Shown here piece by piece: positions 8,501 to 15,819 of a DNA stretch of 26,868 nucleotides. How positions within the stretch are numbered: position 1 is the stretch's first letter; every line of letters starts with the position of its first letter. Origin of the DNA: a bacterium (lineage in GTDB: Bacteria; UBP15; UBA6099; DSWB01); NCBI GenBank assembly GCA_020061125.1, contig JAGUYV010000218.1, positions 1-26,868 on the forward strand. Direction: 5' to 3'. Position numbers and translations under genes: made by a program. The notes under the pieces were generated by a model. The model was given only the letters and a program-made list of their open reading frames with translations, did not search any database and had not been told where the DNA came from.

Positions 8501-11285
8501 TCCAGGAGTAAGCGTTGCTCGCCAACTCGTAGCCGCCGGACGACACGGCATAGAATGTTGATGCCAGGCCAGAACCGCTGTCCATGGCCGACAGGGAGAG
8601 CTGTCCCGGTGTGAGATACCAACCGTTTTGTGCGGGATCACCCGGCGTAAGGGTAGCCGTTGTCACCGGCGGCATGGTGTCCGCGGTCATGGTGAGCGCT
8701 GCGCTGTAATCACTGCTGTTGCTTGCGCCGCTCGATGCGCGAACTCGCCAGTGGTAAGTAACCCCATGCATGAGCGCTTGCGGACCGCTTGCGTCCAACT
8801 GGTATGTTTGTGTGGCGATGCCGTAAATTTGAGCGTGAATCGTGGAAAACGAAGCATCGGCGCTGATTTGAATGTCATATGTCACTTCGCCGTCTGCGGT
8901 TCCGTTCCACATCAGAACCGGGTCCGCTTTCACGAATGTCCCGTTCGGAGCTGTGGGCTGCGGGACCGGAATGCTGGGATCCACTCTTGTGAAGACCTGG
9001 GATGACTCCGCGGAAAGCCCGGCCTGGTTGTATGTCACGATTTTATAGGTGTATGTTGCGCCGAACTCCAGAGCCGTATCGGTCCACGCTGTGCTGCTTC
9101 CGGCCGCGGCCGTGTGGACCAGGGTGAATGGCCCTGCGTCCGTCGCGCGCAGGATCTGGTATTCGAGCAAGGGCGCTGCGTAATCCGACCCTGGAGAACC
9201 CGTCCAGTTGATCGTCACGCCGGTGTCCGTTGCAAAAGTGAACAACGGCAAAGCCGACGGCTGCGCCGGAACCGGCGGTGTGGTATCAATGGGAACTTCA
9301 ACAATCAGAGGGGTCTCCGCGTTTGCCGCGGCATCCACGGAGTAAACCGAAAAGCGGTGGCGCGCGTCGCCCGAAACCGTCACGGGACCGGTGTATGCCT
9401 GTGGCTGGTTGGCGATAATGAGGCTGGAAAGGGACGCGGGCACGCTTCCATAATTCCAGGCAACGCCCTGGACGCCGTCGCCTTTGTTCACGCCAACCGT
9501 GACCGTGGTGACGCCGGCGATGCTCTTGAACGACCACACAATAAGGCCGTTCTCGTGCAGAACGACCTGAAAATGGATGGGGATGCTGCCGCCCATTTTC
9601 CTCACTCCTGCAAACTCCACCACGAACCGGTTTGGCCCGGTGAGGCTTAAATATTTGATTTGTCCTGTGCCGACCTCGAGATCGTCCCACAATGCGGCTA
9701 TGGTGTAGCCCATGGTAGGGTTCGGGAAATTGATATTGTTATACGACGCGCCAGTGTATGTAAAACTTATAAAACCGTTAGTGCAGATGTTGACGGCGCT
9801 GAAAGAACTGTCGTAAAAGGGGAAATTGAACCCAATCGGGATTCCTGTCACGGTGTTGTCGTCACCGGAAAGTCCCGTGTTTGTTCCACCCGCAGTGTCA
9901 ATCCATGCATAGCTGTTCGCGACGATCAAGGTTCCTGTTCCCACCGGGCCGGACATGGTGTAATATGTCGCGGCGACGCCCGAGCCTGCGCCATCGCTTG
10001 CGGACAGGATCATGTCGCCGGCCGTTGTGTGCCATCCGTTCAGTCCAGCCACGCCCGTGAAGCTGTCAAATGAGGTTGTGGGCGGCGTTGTGTCCACGGT
10101 GAAAGAGCGGGCCGCGGTGAACCCGCTGGTGTTGGATGCGCCGTCCCATGCGCTCACCCGCCAGGAATAAACGCTCCCTTCAGCCAATTGTTCCGGCGGT
10201 AATCCCGATAGGGTGTACGAAGCGGATCCGATGTTCAGGATATCCATGTCCACGGCGGAAAAAGAGGGATCCAGCGAGATTTGCAACTGATATGCGACGC
10301 CGCTGGAGTCCGTCACCGGGGACCATGCAAATTGTTGCAGCGCTGATGTGGCGTAACCAGCATCCGCGGGTGAAATCAGCCCCGGCATGGGCGGCGCCTG
10401 GGTGTCGGCCACGCTCTGGTAAGTCCAGGGGTTTGGGACAGTGCCGGTTGCAAGCGCGTTCCCCACCAAATCCGTGCCAGTGATTTGCGCGGTGTACACT
10501 CCCGCCGGTGCGGGCGCCGCGTGCGTCCAGGTGGCCGCGTCGCTGCCGGCATTCCATTCCACTGCCCACGGTCCGATTTCCGGCGTCACTGATATCGCCA
10601 CCGACGCAGGATTCATGGCTTCGCTGAACGCCACGGAAACGACTGCGTCATGCGCAACTTCGGTTTCCTGGTCCGCTGGGGCCGTGGATAAAATCTGTGG
10701 AGGCGTGGTGTCGCTTTGCACAAGAATGTCGTCAATATGCCAGCCCAGAAAATTGTTCGATACTTCATCAATCGAATCAAAATAAAATCTTATTTGGATG
10801 ACATTACCCGCATAGCTTGATAAATCGAGTGTCTTCTCTCGCCACTGATTCATCGCGTCGCCGCTTAGCTGTTGCAGGGTAATCCACGAGGATGAAGGAG
10901 TCGGCTTGATCTGAATGATTCGCTTATCGTAACCCGTTCCCGTGGTTTCGGTCTGGTAGAAATACCAGAATGAAAGCTGTGCGTTCGAGTATGCGGTCAG
11001 ATCTATCTGCGGCGAGGTGAGATACCCGCTGGTTGTGCTGCCGGTGCTGTAGGTGCATGTCAGGTCAACGCCATAATACCAGCTTGTTGAGGGAGAATGA
11101 CTGTGCGCACAGGGTGATGCGCCGTCGGCCATGTGCCACAGACCGGTTGCGGTCCATCCGTTCTGGCCGGATTCCATATCGTCGGACCATGGCAGCGCAT
11201 ACGCCGAGGCGCACACAATCATCGCAAATGCGCATACGATCAACGCACATTTTGCATGTGGACGCCCAGATGCATGTCCGCTCAT
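5517..11285 (-). CDS. giant secreted FN3/Ig-like multidomain protein
   Basis: 1922 residues. A signal peptide (1-30, hydrophobic core at about 13-28, probable cleavage after AYA at 28-30) predicts export. About 31-192 is a jelly-roll/MAM-like domain ending in a GWHIDDI motif; 193-290 is a SbsA-type Ig-like domain; FN3-like sandwiches follow at about 295-397, 668-868 and 1135-1747. Two longer units (about 400-665 and 871-1133) look like OmpL47-type domains (NGW, then SGxxxTxY) interrupted by a module of about 175 residues carrying FPFY, NGFxSF and GVNKGDG motifs. The last 170 residues form a separate module with repeated GWN motifs and a PWHGYAIKVL-like end. There is no membrane anchor, LPXTG or catalytic motif, so adhesion or an envelope structural role is a guess. 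An AAGGAAA ribosome site lies 8 bases before the ATG. By eye the gene looks less GC-rich than its neighbours. Confidence 0.85.
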   Translation of the reverse strand: MSGHASGRPHAKCALIVCAFAMIVCASAYALPWSDDMESGQNGWTATGLWHMADGASPCAHSHSPSTSWYYGVDLTCTYSTGSTTSGYLTSPQIDLTAYSNAQLSFWYFYQTETTGTGYDKRIIQIKPTPSSSWITLQQLSGDAMNQWREKTLDLSSYAGNVIQIRFYFDSIDEVSNNFLGWHIDDILVQSDTTPPQILSTAPADQETEVAHDAVVSVAFSEAMNPASVAISVTPEIGPWAVEWNAGSDAATWTHAAPAPAGVYTAQITGTDLVGNALATGTVPNPWTYQSVADTQAPPMPGLISPADAGYATSALQQFAWSPVTDSSGVAYQLQISLDPSFSAVDMDILNIGSASYTLSGLPPEQLAEGSVYSWRVSAWDGASNTSGFTAARSFTVDTTPPTTSFDSFTGVAGLNGWHTTAGDMILSASDGAGSGVAATYYTMSGPVGTGTLIVANSYAWIDTAGGTNTGLSGDDNTVTGIPIGFNFPFYDSSFSAVNICTNGFISFTYTGASYNNINFPNPTMGYTIAALWDDLEVGTGQIKYLSLTGPNRFVVEFAGVRKMGGSIPIHFQVVLHENGLIVWSFKSIAGVTTVTVGVNKGDGVQGVAWNYGSVPASLSSLIIANQPQAYTGPVTVSGDARHRFSVYSVDAAANAETPLIVEVPIDTTPPVPAQPSALPLFTFATDTGVTINWTGSPGSDYAAPLLEYQILRATDAGPFTLVHTAAAGSSTAWTDTALEFGATYTYKIVTYNQAGLSAESSQVFTRVDPSIPVPQPTAPNGTFVKADPVLMWNGTADGEVTYDIQISADASFSTIHAQIYGIATQTYQLDASGPQALMHGVTYHWRVRASSGASNSSDYSAALTMTADTMPPVTTATLTPGDPAQNGWYLTPGQLSLSAMDSGSGLASTFYAVSSGGYELASNAYSWIEISDGTNTGLTSSIASVDGISLGFSFPFYGSTFDTIRIFRNGFVSFSYSGTSTPSSFPSADFAYTIAALANLFSIRADSAVFYKRLSNPDRFIVQWEKVYYSGYTTNPSTFQIVLHPNGLIVWNFKVSGILSYPVAGVNKGDGINGKDKWGTTPSSMSSFISHNWLTYNAPIALDQQGAYLATLFSEDNAGNRNPTQTIEYKLDYTPPSAVNIDPLAAFTTTNTVFLYWDLSSDPHSRLSETRIYRATGTGEFALIQTRNPSTQSWSDISVVNGETYTYRLVSVNGAGLTATGTLDRTTTIDTTVPLPPAAIRDGLGPADKDFTGDAKYSANWDPATDPESGIIEYRYKIGTTPGGAQVTVSELSNGVSTSHSGVYNMQPGQTYYITVRARSGAGYYTTPIVSNGMALDATPPGAIPFVNDGLGSDISYNQSLDSISANWGAAEDEDSGIAYYAVSIGTTAWSTDVAHGLTATNTFITVNDLTLAGGASYYVTVAAMNSAGLSGPPTCSNGQMIDTSILPAPRLVYDGHWTDQVATSTEMISMSWTPSTFADRYWIAVSSHTSATQTMDVQDWIMTGPFSHYVVDLTGRLSHGHFYYLWVKAEKLTGKFSEPVRSNGFVYDIIPPEFSGIADAQDTGLGGQVRLSWPAAGDHATPVIYNIYYALQGTPLNFASPQAQVSGVLETMISNLPNGATHTFAVRAMDSLGQEESNSITRDAQPTLFDVTPPGAPENFIAMPVDSAVSLAWKNPDDADFSLCRLIRSTTAFPATPSDGVQVYSGTSEAYNDTGLANGTIFYYTLFACDQAGNCSFEHQTAIPRNQMPFTAGWNLFSVPHTTTDVRNAQSALVTAGYQIFSCSPPRIISVSGPDMVPAKAYWIYQPESGAIPALAGLQPITSDTFAIALPRGWNGIANPYPSNIFWSDDYISVKQASGAPAPLSQAVSTGLISAGIWFYDPGRQAFVPGQAGSLFPLVPWHGYAIKVLADNVTVIFAKP

Positions 11286-11307
11286 TATCCGTTTTCCTTA
11301 AACAATA

Positions 11308-11365
11308 TAGTGCCATTATATCACAAACATCCGCATTGAAATGCTGATAAGTAAATTTTTTTTTT
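11308..11365 (-). promoter_or_regulatory. extended -10 promoter with A-tract for the giant secreted protein
   Basis: On the minus strand TGATATAAT forms a perfect extended -10 (TATAAT at 11320-11315). No good -35 is visible, as often with extended -10 promoters. A run of ten A on the minus strand (11365-11356) would fall at about -48 to -57, where an UP element acts. The predicted start near 11308 leaves a leader of about 23 nt containing the AAGGAAA site at 11294-11300. Confidence 0.55.
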
Positions 11366-11551
11366 CGGGAATGCGGTAAAATATATCGCGCTGTAATTTC
11401 AGATTTTTCATGCAATTCCATCATGCAGCAAGGCTTCAACCCGCATGTTGCGAAATCTCGCTTGATCGATCATTCGATAGTCTGATGCCAGAAGCGCCGC
11501 ATATGCTGTGTGCGGTCCCGACTGCGTTCCAACCGTGTTTGACGAAACAAG

Positions 11552-11580
11552 GGGACAATCGCGGCGATTTGCCCGATAAT
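11552..11580 (+). promoter_or_regulatory. promoter candidate for the PAP2 phosphatase gene
   Basis: GGGACA (11552-11557) and GATAAT (11575-11580) are 17 bases apart (4/6 and 5/6 consensus). The start would be near 11587, giving a leader of about 30 nt before the ATG at 11617. The 11286-11616 gap is thus a divergent promoter region; I see no gene in it. Confidence 0.4.
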
Positions 11581-11616
11581 AATTGAGACACGGAAAGGGC
11601 GCACAAAAAGGCGCTT

Positions 11617-12225
11617 ATGGAAACTATGGAGCAACACAAGGAGACTGTGCGGCACGCGGACATGCCCCGGCTGCCAGGCGCACTGGAGCGTTGGGATGTG
11701 ATTCTGTTCCGCAGGCTGTACTTTGGTACGCGCAACCGTGCGTTCAATGTGCTCATGCCCGCGTTGTCCATCGTGGCGAACCGGGGCGCCGTGCACATCA
11801 TCGCCGGGTCGCTGATGATTTTCGCGGGACATCTTCAGGGCGACGCGCGCCTGCAACAGGCGGGAGCGGTGATGATGATCGCGGCCATGTTCGCGGGCAT
11901 CCTTGCTGAAGGCACGGTCAAATTCGTGTGGAAACGGCTGCGGCCGTTTCAGGTCATGAACGATGTGCAGCCCCTTGTGCCCGCGCGGCGGCTGCGCAGG
12001 CGGCCTTCGTTTCCGTCCGGGCATTCCGCGGGCTACCTTGCTGCGGCGATGTCCGTAACCCTGTTCTACCCCACGGCCGGTTTCGTGCTGGTGCCCGTTG
12101 GCGTGCTGGGGTCGTTTTCGCGCATTTACAACGGGGTGCATTACCCGTCCGATGTGCTGGCCGGCATGCTCGTGGGCGCGGGCTGCGCTTTACTCGCCGT
12201 GCGCTTTATCCCCCCTCTGTTTTAA
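11617..12225 (+). CDS. PAP2-family membrane phosphatase
   Basis: 202 residues, an integral membrane phosphatase of the type-2 phosphatidic acid phosphatase family, which includes undecaprenyl-diphosphatases (BcrC-like) and PgpB-like lipid phosphatases. All three signature motifs are present: K102-x6-R109-P110, PSGH at 133-136, and S168-R169-x5-H175, the last two supplying the catalytic histidines. Hydrophobic segments at about 43-72, 80-100, 138-165 and 180-200 fit a small member of the family. The substrate could be undecaprenyl diphosphate, phosphatidate or phosphatidylglycerol phosphate; cdsA lies two genes downstream of the next promoter, which makes a lipid role plausible. The first 20 residues are polar; an AAAGGCG site precedes the chosen ATG, and a second ATG at 11626 is an alternative start. 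Confidence 0.88.
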   Translation: METMEQHKETVRHADMPRLPGALERWDVILFRRLYFGTRNRAFNVLMPALSIVANRGAVHIIAGSLMIFAGHLQGDARLQQAGAVMMIAAMFAGILAEGTVKFVWKRLRPFQVMNDVQPLVPARRLRRRPSFPSGHSAGYLAAAMSVTLFYPTAGFVLVPVGVLGSFSRIYNGVHYPSDVLAGMLVGAGCALLAVRFIPPLF

Positions 12226-12258
12226 TGTTGCTGCATGGTTTGACGCCGCCTGTTTTCA

Positions 12259-12286
12259 TTGACAAAAAACCCATCCCTGCTATAAC
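12259..12286 (+). promoter_or_regulatory. sigma70-type promoter of the flavoprotein-surE-cdsA operon
   Basis: A perfect TTGACA (12259-12264) is followed after 16 bases by TATAAC (12281-12286). Transcription would begin near 12293, giving a leader of about 65 nt. It lies in the only sizeable gap between the PAP2 gene and the next gene, so the three downstream genes probably form their own transcript. Confidence 0.65.
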
Positions 12287-12302
12287 ATGAACCGTCCGGG
12301 CA

Positions 12303-12335
12303 GAGGCGGCGCGAGCAGCTCGTGAACCGCGCCTC
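12303..12335 (+). other. possible hairpin in the operon leader
   Basis: GAGGCG (12303-12308) and CGCCTC (12330-12335) can pair, and CGAGC/GCTCG lies between them. The structure sits wholly in the predicted leader just before a start codon that has only a weak GGGG ribosome site at 12351-12354. It could influence translation, but it matches no riboswitch class I know. Confidence 0.25.
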
Positions 12336-12358
12336 CGGCCTGTTCGAATCGGGGTTTC

Positions 12359-13723
12359 ATGGCTCAAAAAAATTCGTATGACGTGATAATCATAGGCGCA
12401 GGACCGGCGGGCATTTTCGCAGCCCTGGAACTTACGGCCGATTCGGTCGCGAAGCGCCCCCGTGTGCTGCTTCTCGAAAAAGGCAGAGACCTGGATGCAC
12501 GCAAGAAATGCGACATCCTGTGCGGCTGGGGCGGCGCAGGCGCGTACAGCGACGGCAAGCTGAACCTGTCTCCGGCCGTGGGCGGACAGCTCGAAAAATT
12601 CGTGCCCCTGTCCACACTCGCGGATCTCATCGCCTCCGTGGACCGCACTTATGTGCAATACGGAGCGGACTCAATCATTTACGGCGACGACCCGGACGCT
12701 GTATCGCGCATCAAGCGCAAGGCGTCCCTGTCAGGGCTGAAGCTCGTGGCCAGCCGCATCAGGCACATCGGTACGGAAAAGTGCCTCGATGTGCTTTCCG
12801 GACTGCGCAAGCATCTCGACGACAGGATCACCTTCCTGCCGGACACGCCGGTGGAGAACATTCTGGTGCACGGCGGACACGTATCGGGCGTGCAGGCCGG
12901 GGGCAGAGAATATCAGGCGCAGTTCGTGATCGCCGCTCCCGGCCGCGAAGGCGCGGAATGGCTGACACAACAGGCAGACCGCCTCAACCTCGAACGCATC
13001 AACAACCCGGTGGACATCGGCGTGCGCGTGGAGGCGCCGGCCGCGGTCATGGAACCGCTCACCGAGTCCCTGTACGAAAGCAAGCTGTACTTCAACACCC
13101 CGGGATTCGACGATCAGGTGCGCACTTTCTGCATGTGCCCGAACGGCGAAGTGGTGCTGGAAAAACACGACGGCGTCACGACCGTAAACGGCCACAGCTA
13201 CGCATCCAAACGCACGGACAACACAAATTTCGCATTGCTTGTAAGCACCAACTTCACCAAGCCGTTCCACGAGCCAATCGCGTACGGAAAATACATCGCG
13301 AGCCTGGCCAATCTGCTGGGCGGCGGCGTCATCGTGCAGAGACTGGGCGACCTGCGCAGCGGACGGCGCAGCACGCCCCGGCGCATCGCGCACGGCGCGG
13401 TGTCGCCCACTCTGCCACAGGCCACGCCAGGCGATTTGAGCTTCGCGCTCCCTTACCGCCATCTGCGCGATATCCTCGAAATGATTGCGGCCCTCGACGG
13501 CGTGGCGCCGGGCGTGAACGATCGCCACACCTTGCTGTACGGCGTTGAAGTCAAATTCTATTCCACGCGGCTGATGACCAGCCAGAGCCTTGAAACCGGT
13601 CTGCCCAATCTGTTCGCCGCGGGCGACGGAGCGGGCGTGACCCGCGGTCTGGTGCAGGCGTCCGTGTCCGGCATGATCGCGGCGCGCGCCGTGCTCGAAA
13701 AGATGGGAGCCGCAAACGCATGA
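12359..13723 (+). CDS. FAD-dependent dehydrogenase, COG2509 type
   Basis: 454 residues with an N-terminal dinucleotide-binding motif (GAGPAG at 13-18) for FAD. The stretch at 51-71 (CDILCGWGGAGAYSDG then KLNLS) is characteristic of the uncharacterised FAD-dependent dehydrogenases of COG2509, found in many anaerobes. A C-terminal FAD-contacting motif (FAAGDGAG) is followed by an amphipathic helix near residue 430. The protein is soluble and has no signal peptide. Its reaction has not been established to my knowledge. It is the first gene of the predicted operon and overlaps surE by four bases (ATGA), so the two are probably translated together. I see no truncation or missing core motif. Confidence 0.85.
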   Translation: MAQKNSYDVIIIGAGPAGIFAALELTADSVAKRPRVLLLEKGRDLDARKKCDILCGWGGAGAYSDGKLNLSPAVGGQLEKFVPLSTLADLIASVDRTYVQYGADSIIYGDDPDAVSRIKRKASLSGLKLVASRIRHIGTEKCLDVLSGLRKHLDDRITFLPDTPVENILVHGGHVSGVQAGGREYQAQFVIAAPGREGAEWLTQQADRLNLERINNPVDIGVRVEAPAAVMEPLTESLYESKLYFNTPGFDDQVRTFCMCPNGEVVLEKHDGVTTVNGHSYASKRTDNTNFALLVSTNFTKPFHEPIAYGKYIASLANLLGGGVIVQRLGDLRSGRRSTPRRIAHGAVSPTLPQATPGDLSFALPYRHLRDILEMIAALDGVAPGVNDRHTLLYGVEVKFYSTRLMTSQSLETGLPNLFAAGDGAGVTRGLVQASVSGMIAARAVLEKMGAANA

Positions 13724-14487
13724 ACATTCTGATGACCAACGACGACGGCGTGCACGACCCGGGCATCTGGGCGCTGGCGCGCGCCCTGGTTGCGCGCGGC
13801 CATGCCGTCACCATCGTGGCGCCCGAGAGCCAGCGCTCGGCCGTGAGCCACGCCATCACATTGCACAAGCCCCTGCGCCTCACTCCGCACTTCGAATACG
13901 AGAGCGAGAAGAACATATCCGTGTACTCATCCAATGGCACGCCCTCGGACTGCGCCATGCTTGGCGTGCTCGAAGTGCTGCCCGGCGCGGACATCCTTAT
14001 CAGCGGCATCAACGGCGGCCCGAACCTCGGCGAGGACACCATATACTCGGGAACCGTGGCCGCGGCCATGGAGGGCGCGCTGCTCGGCGTGCGCGCCATG
14101 GCCGTGAGCATGTCGGAATACGGCATGGGCGACTATGGCCTGGCTGCGTCGTTCTCCGCGGGACTCGCCGAACAGCTCAACAATCCGGAGTTGCCGAAGC
14201 GCACTCTCTGGAATGTAAATGCGCCGCCCGTAGCCGCGGACCAATACAAGGGATTCCGCATCACGCGCCTGGGCACGCGCAAGTACACGGACATCCTGCA
14301 AAAACGCATTGACCCGCGCGGGCGGCCCTATTACTGGATCACCGGCCAGCTCGTGCGGGACCTGGACGACGAGGACACGGACAATGCGGCCACGGCCGCG
14401 GGAATGGTGTCCGTCACGCCCATGCTTATGGATCTCACCAATCACGAGCTTAAGAACTCGCTGTGCATCACGGATCCCATGTCCTGA
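13720..14487 (+). CDS. surE: 5'/3'-nucleotidase SurE
   Basis: 255 residues, a full-length SurE: a metal-dependent phosphatase that removes phosphate from nucleoside 5'- and 3'-monophosphates and helps survival in stationary phase. The metal ligands are visible as D8-D9 in NDDG, S40 in the SQRSAVSH segment and N98 in SGINGGPN, followed by the conserved YSGTVAAAMEG stretch. The NGTPSDC motif (72-78) is also intact. The start overlaps the preceding stop by four bases. In many bacteria surE lies beside pcm or other stress genes; here it lies between a flavoprotein and cdsA, which says little about function. Confidence 0.97.
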   Translation: MNILMTNDDGVHDPGIWALARALVARGHAVTIVAPESQRSAVSHAITLHKPLRLTPHFEYESEKNISVYSSNGTPSDCAMLGVLEVLPGADILISGINGGPNLGEDTIYSGTVAAAMEGALLGVRAMAVSMSEYGMGDYGLAASFSAGLAEQLNNPELPKRTLWNVNAPPVAADQYKGFRITRLGTRKYTDILQKRIDPRGRPYYWITGQLVRDLDDEDTDNAATAAGMVSVTPMLMDLTNHELKNSLCITDPMS

Positions 14488-14518
14488 CGGTCGCACGGAT
14501 CCTCAACCTGGAGCATGT

Positions 14519-15385
14519 ATGAAATCATCCATGGCAAAGAAATCCATAATCGGTCTTCTCCTGTCCGCGTTCATTCTCACGGTCATCATCATCGGGGACT
14601 GGGTGTTCGCGGCCGTAATCGCGGGCGGCGCGGGCATGGGCATGTACGAGTATTTTCAGCTTCTGCGCAAAAAGAAGGGCAACCCGATCTCGATTCTCGG
14701 AATCGCCGTGGGCGTTGGCTTCATCGTCATGGCATGGTACAACACCCGCCACGGCAACCTGCTGCGCGCCAACGCGGGATTCGGCGCAGTCATCACTTTT
14801 TTTGTGCTCCTGGTGCTCATTATCCAGTTTTTCCAGTTGCTGAACCGCCGCGAGCGCTACTCCATTCATGACCTCTCCATCACCGTGTTTGGCGCCATTT
14901 ACATCGGCGGATTCGGCAGCATGCTCATTCTGCTCATGGGCATCGGAGAAACCCTGTTCGACGACAATGCGGCGCTGGCCCGCCTGGTCATCCTGCTGCC
15001 CATGTGGGCTGCATGGGGTTCGGATGTGGGCGCGTATTTCGCAGGCAGTTTCTGGGGCAAAACCAGACTGTTTCCTGACATCAGCCCCAACAAAACCCTT
15101 GAAGGCTGCGGCGGGGGCGTGGTGTTCAGTTCCATGCTTTTCATCACTTCCGCCGTGTTCCTGAAAATCCCCATCGGACACGCCCTGCTCCTGGCGCCCG
15201 TGGCCAGCATCTGCGGACAAATCGGCGACTTCAGCGAATCCGCGTTCAAGCGGGAGCTGGGCGTCAAGGACTCGGGCACCATCTTCGGTCCTCATGGCGG
15301 GTTCCTCGACCGCATAGACAGTCTGCTCTTCACCACGCCCGTGGTGTATTTTTATTTCATCTGGTTCTATCCCTGGCCTTCCTGA
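14519..15385 (+). CDS. cdsA: phosphatidate cytidylyltransferase (CDP-diglyceride synthase)
   Basis: 288 residues from the chosen ATG, an integral membrane enzyme that makes CDP-diacylglycerol from CTP and phosphatidate, the branch point of phospholipid synthesis. The signature is complete at about 241-267: S-A-F-K-R-x4-K-D-S-G, then PHGGFLDRIDS. Hydrophobic segments along the chain fit the usual seven to eight membrane helices. The frame is open further upstream inside surE, but the ATG at 14519 is preceded by GGAG (14510-14513) and by the 31-base gap after surE, so this start is preferred. A competing ATG at 14515 is in another frame. It is the last gene of the predicted operon; I see no classical terminator directly after it, only the repeat element beginning near 15413. 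Confidence 0.96.
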   Translation: MKSSMAKKSIIGLLLSAFILTVIIIGDWVFAAVIAGGAGMGMYEYFQLLRKKKGNPISILGIAVGVGFIVMAWYNTRHGNLLRANAGFGAVITFFVLLVLIIQFFQLLNRRERYSIHDLSITVFGAIYIGGFGSMLILLMGIGETLFDDNAALARLVILLPMWAAWGSDVGAYFAGSFWGKTRLFPDISPNKTLEGCGGGVVFSSMLFITSAVFLKIPIGHALLLAPVASICGQIGDFSESAFKRELGVKDSGTIFGPHGGFLDRIDSLLFTTPVVYFYFIWFYPWPS

Positions 15386-15412
15386 AGAGTGCTGCGCAGG
15401 TTTGCATTTCGC

Positions 15413-15600
15413 AAAGGATACCGCGGAGACGCGGAGAAATACGGGTATGTAATTTGCGTTTTGTTTCACGGAGAACACGGAGGAGCACGGAGAATGAGTA
15501 TTTCAGCGCGGCCTGTGGCCGCGCTTCTTCGATCTTCGTGATCTTCGTGATCTTCGTGTCCTTCGTGGTTAAATCATTGCCTTTGCCCTTCTTGATTGCT
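15413..15600 (+). repeat. dispersed intergenic repeat, copy 1
   Basis: A non-coding element of about 190 bp. It contains a conserved block (15413-15475), CACGGAG-type short repeats (about 15467-15492), a palindrome AGCGCGGCC-TGT-GGCCGCGCT (15505-15525), then GATCTTCGT direct repeats and a CTTCGTGG tail. The conserved block matches the inverted copy at 19800-19862 with 6 mismatches in 63 bases, and the palindrome and the TTCTTGATTGCT end also recur there. The left CACGGAG and right CTTCGTG repeats are roughly complementary, so the element can fold into a long imperfect hairpin. The rest of the 15386-15819 gap (15601-15736) is C/T-rich, has similar short motifs and holds no gene. Confidence 0.85.
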
Positions 15601-15731
15601 ACCCAGCGGCGTCATTCGGCGATGCCGCCCTTCTTTTCTGTAAAATCACAGATGCAATGAGTCTTTCCTCTGCGGCCTCCGCGCGTCATTGCGCCCTCTG
15701 CGTCAATCTTTTCCCATGTCTTTCTCGCCAA

Positions 15732-15768
15732 TAAAAACGGCCCCGCGCCTTATAAGGAGCGGGGCCGT
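15732..15768 (-). terminator. intrinsic terminator after the thiolase gene
   Basis: A 10-bp GC-rich stem (ACGGCCCCGC at 15737-15746, GCGGGGCCGT at 15759-15768), extended by CCT/AGG inside the loop. On the minus strand it is followed by a T-tract (the complement of the A run at 15733-15737). It lies about 50 bases beyond the thiolase stop codon. Confidence 0.88.
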
Positions 15769-15819
15769 TGTGCCTTGGCTGCAAGGCGGCGCCTGTTGAT
15801 TCCGATTATACCGCCTGTT

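Noticed and set aside
13720-14487. Toxin-antitoxin or defence cassette around the small overlapping genes
   Set aside because: The overlapping genes are clearly a flavoprotein, surE and cdsA; no nuclease, helicase, methylase or toxin fold is visible in the window.
15413-15600. CRISPR-like array of short repeats
   Set aside because: The repeat units are 7-10 bases, without unique spacers of regular length, and no cas gene is present.
15454-15660. Small open frames inside the intergenic repeats (also near 19574-19955)
   Set aside because: They follow repeat units, differ in frame between the two copies and have no ribosome site; the DNA structure explains the sequence better.
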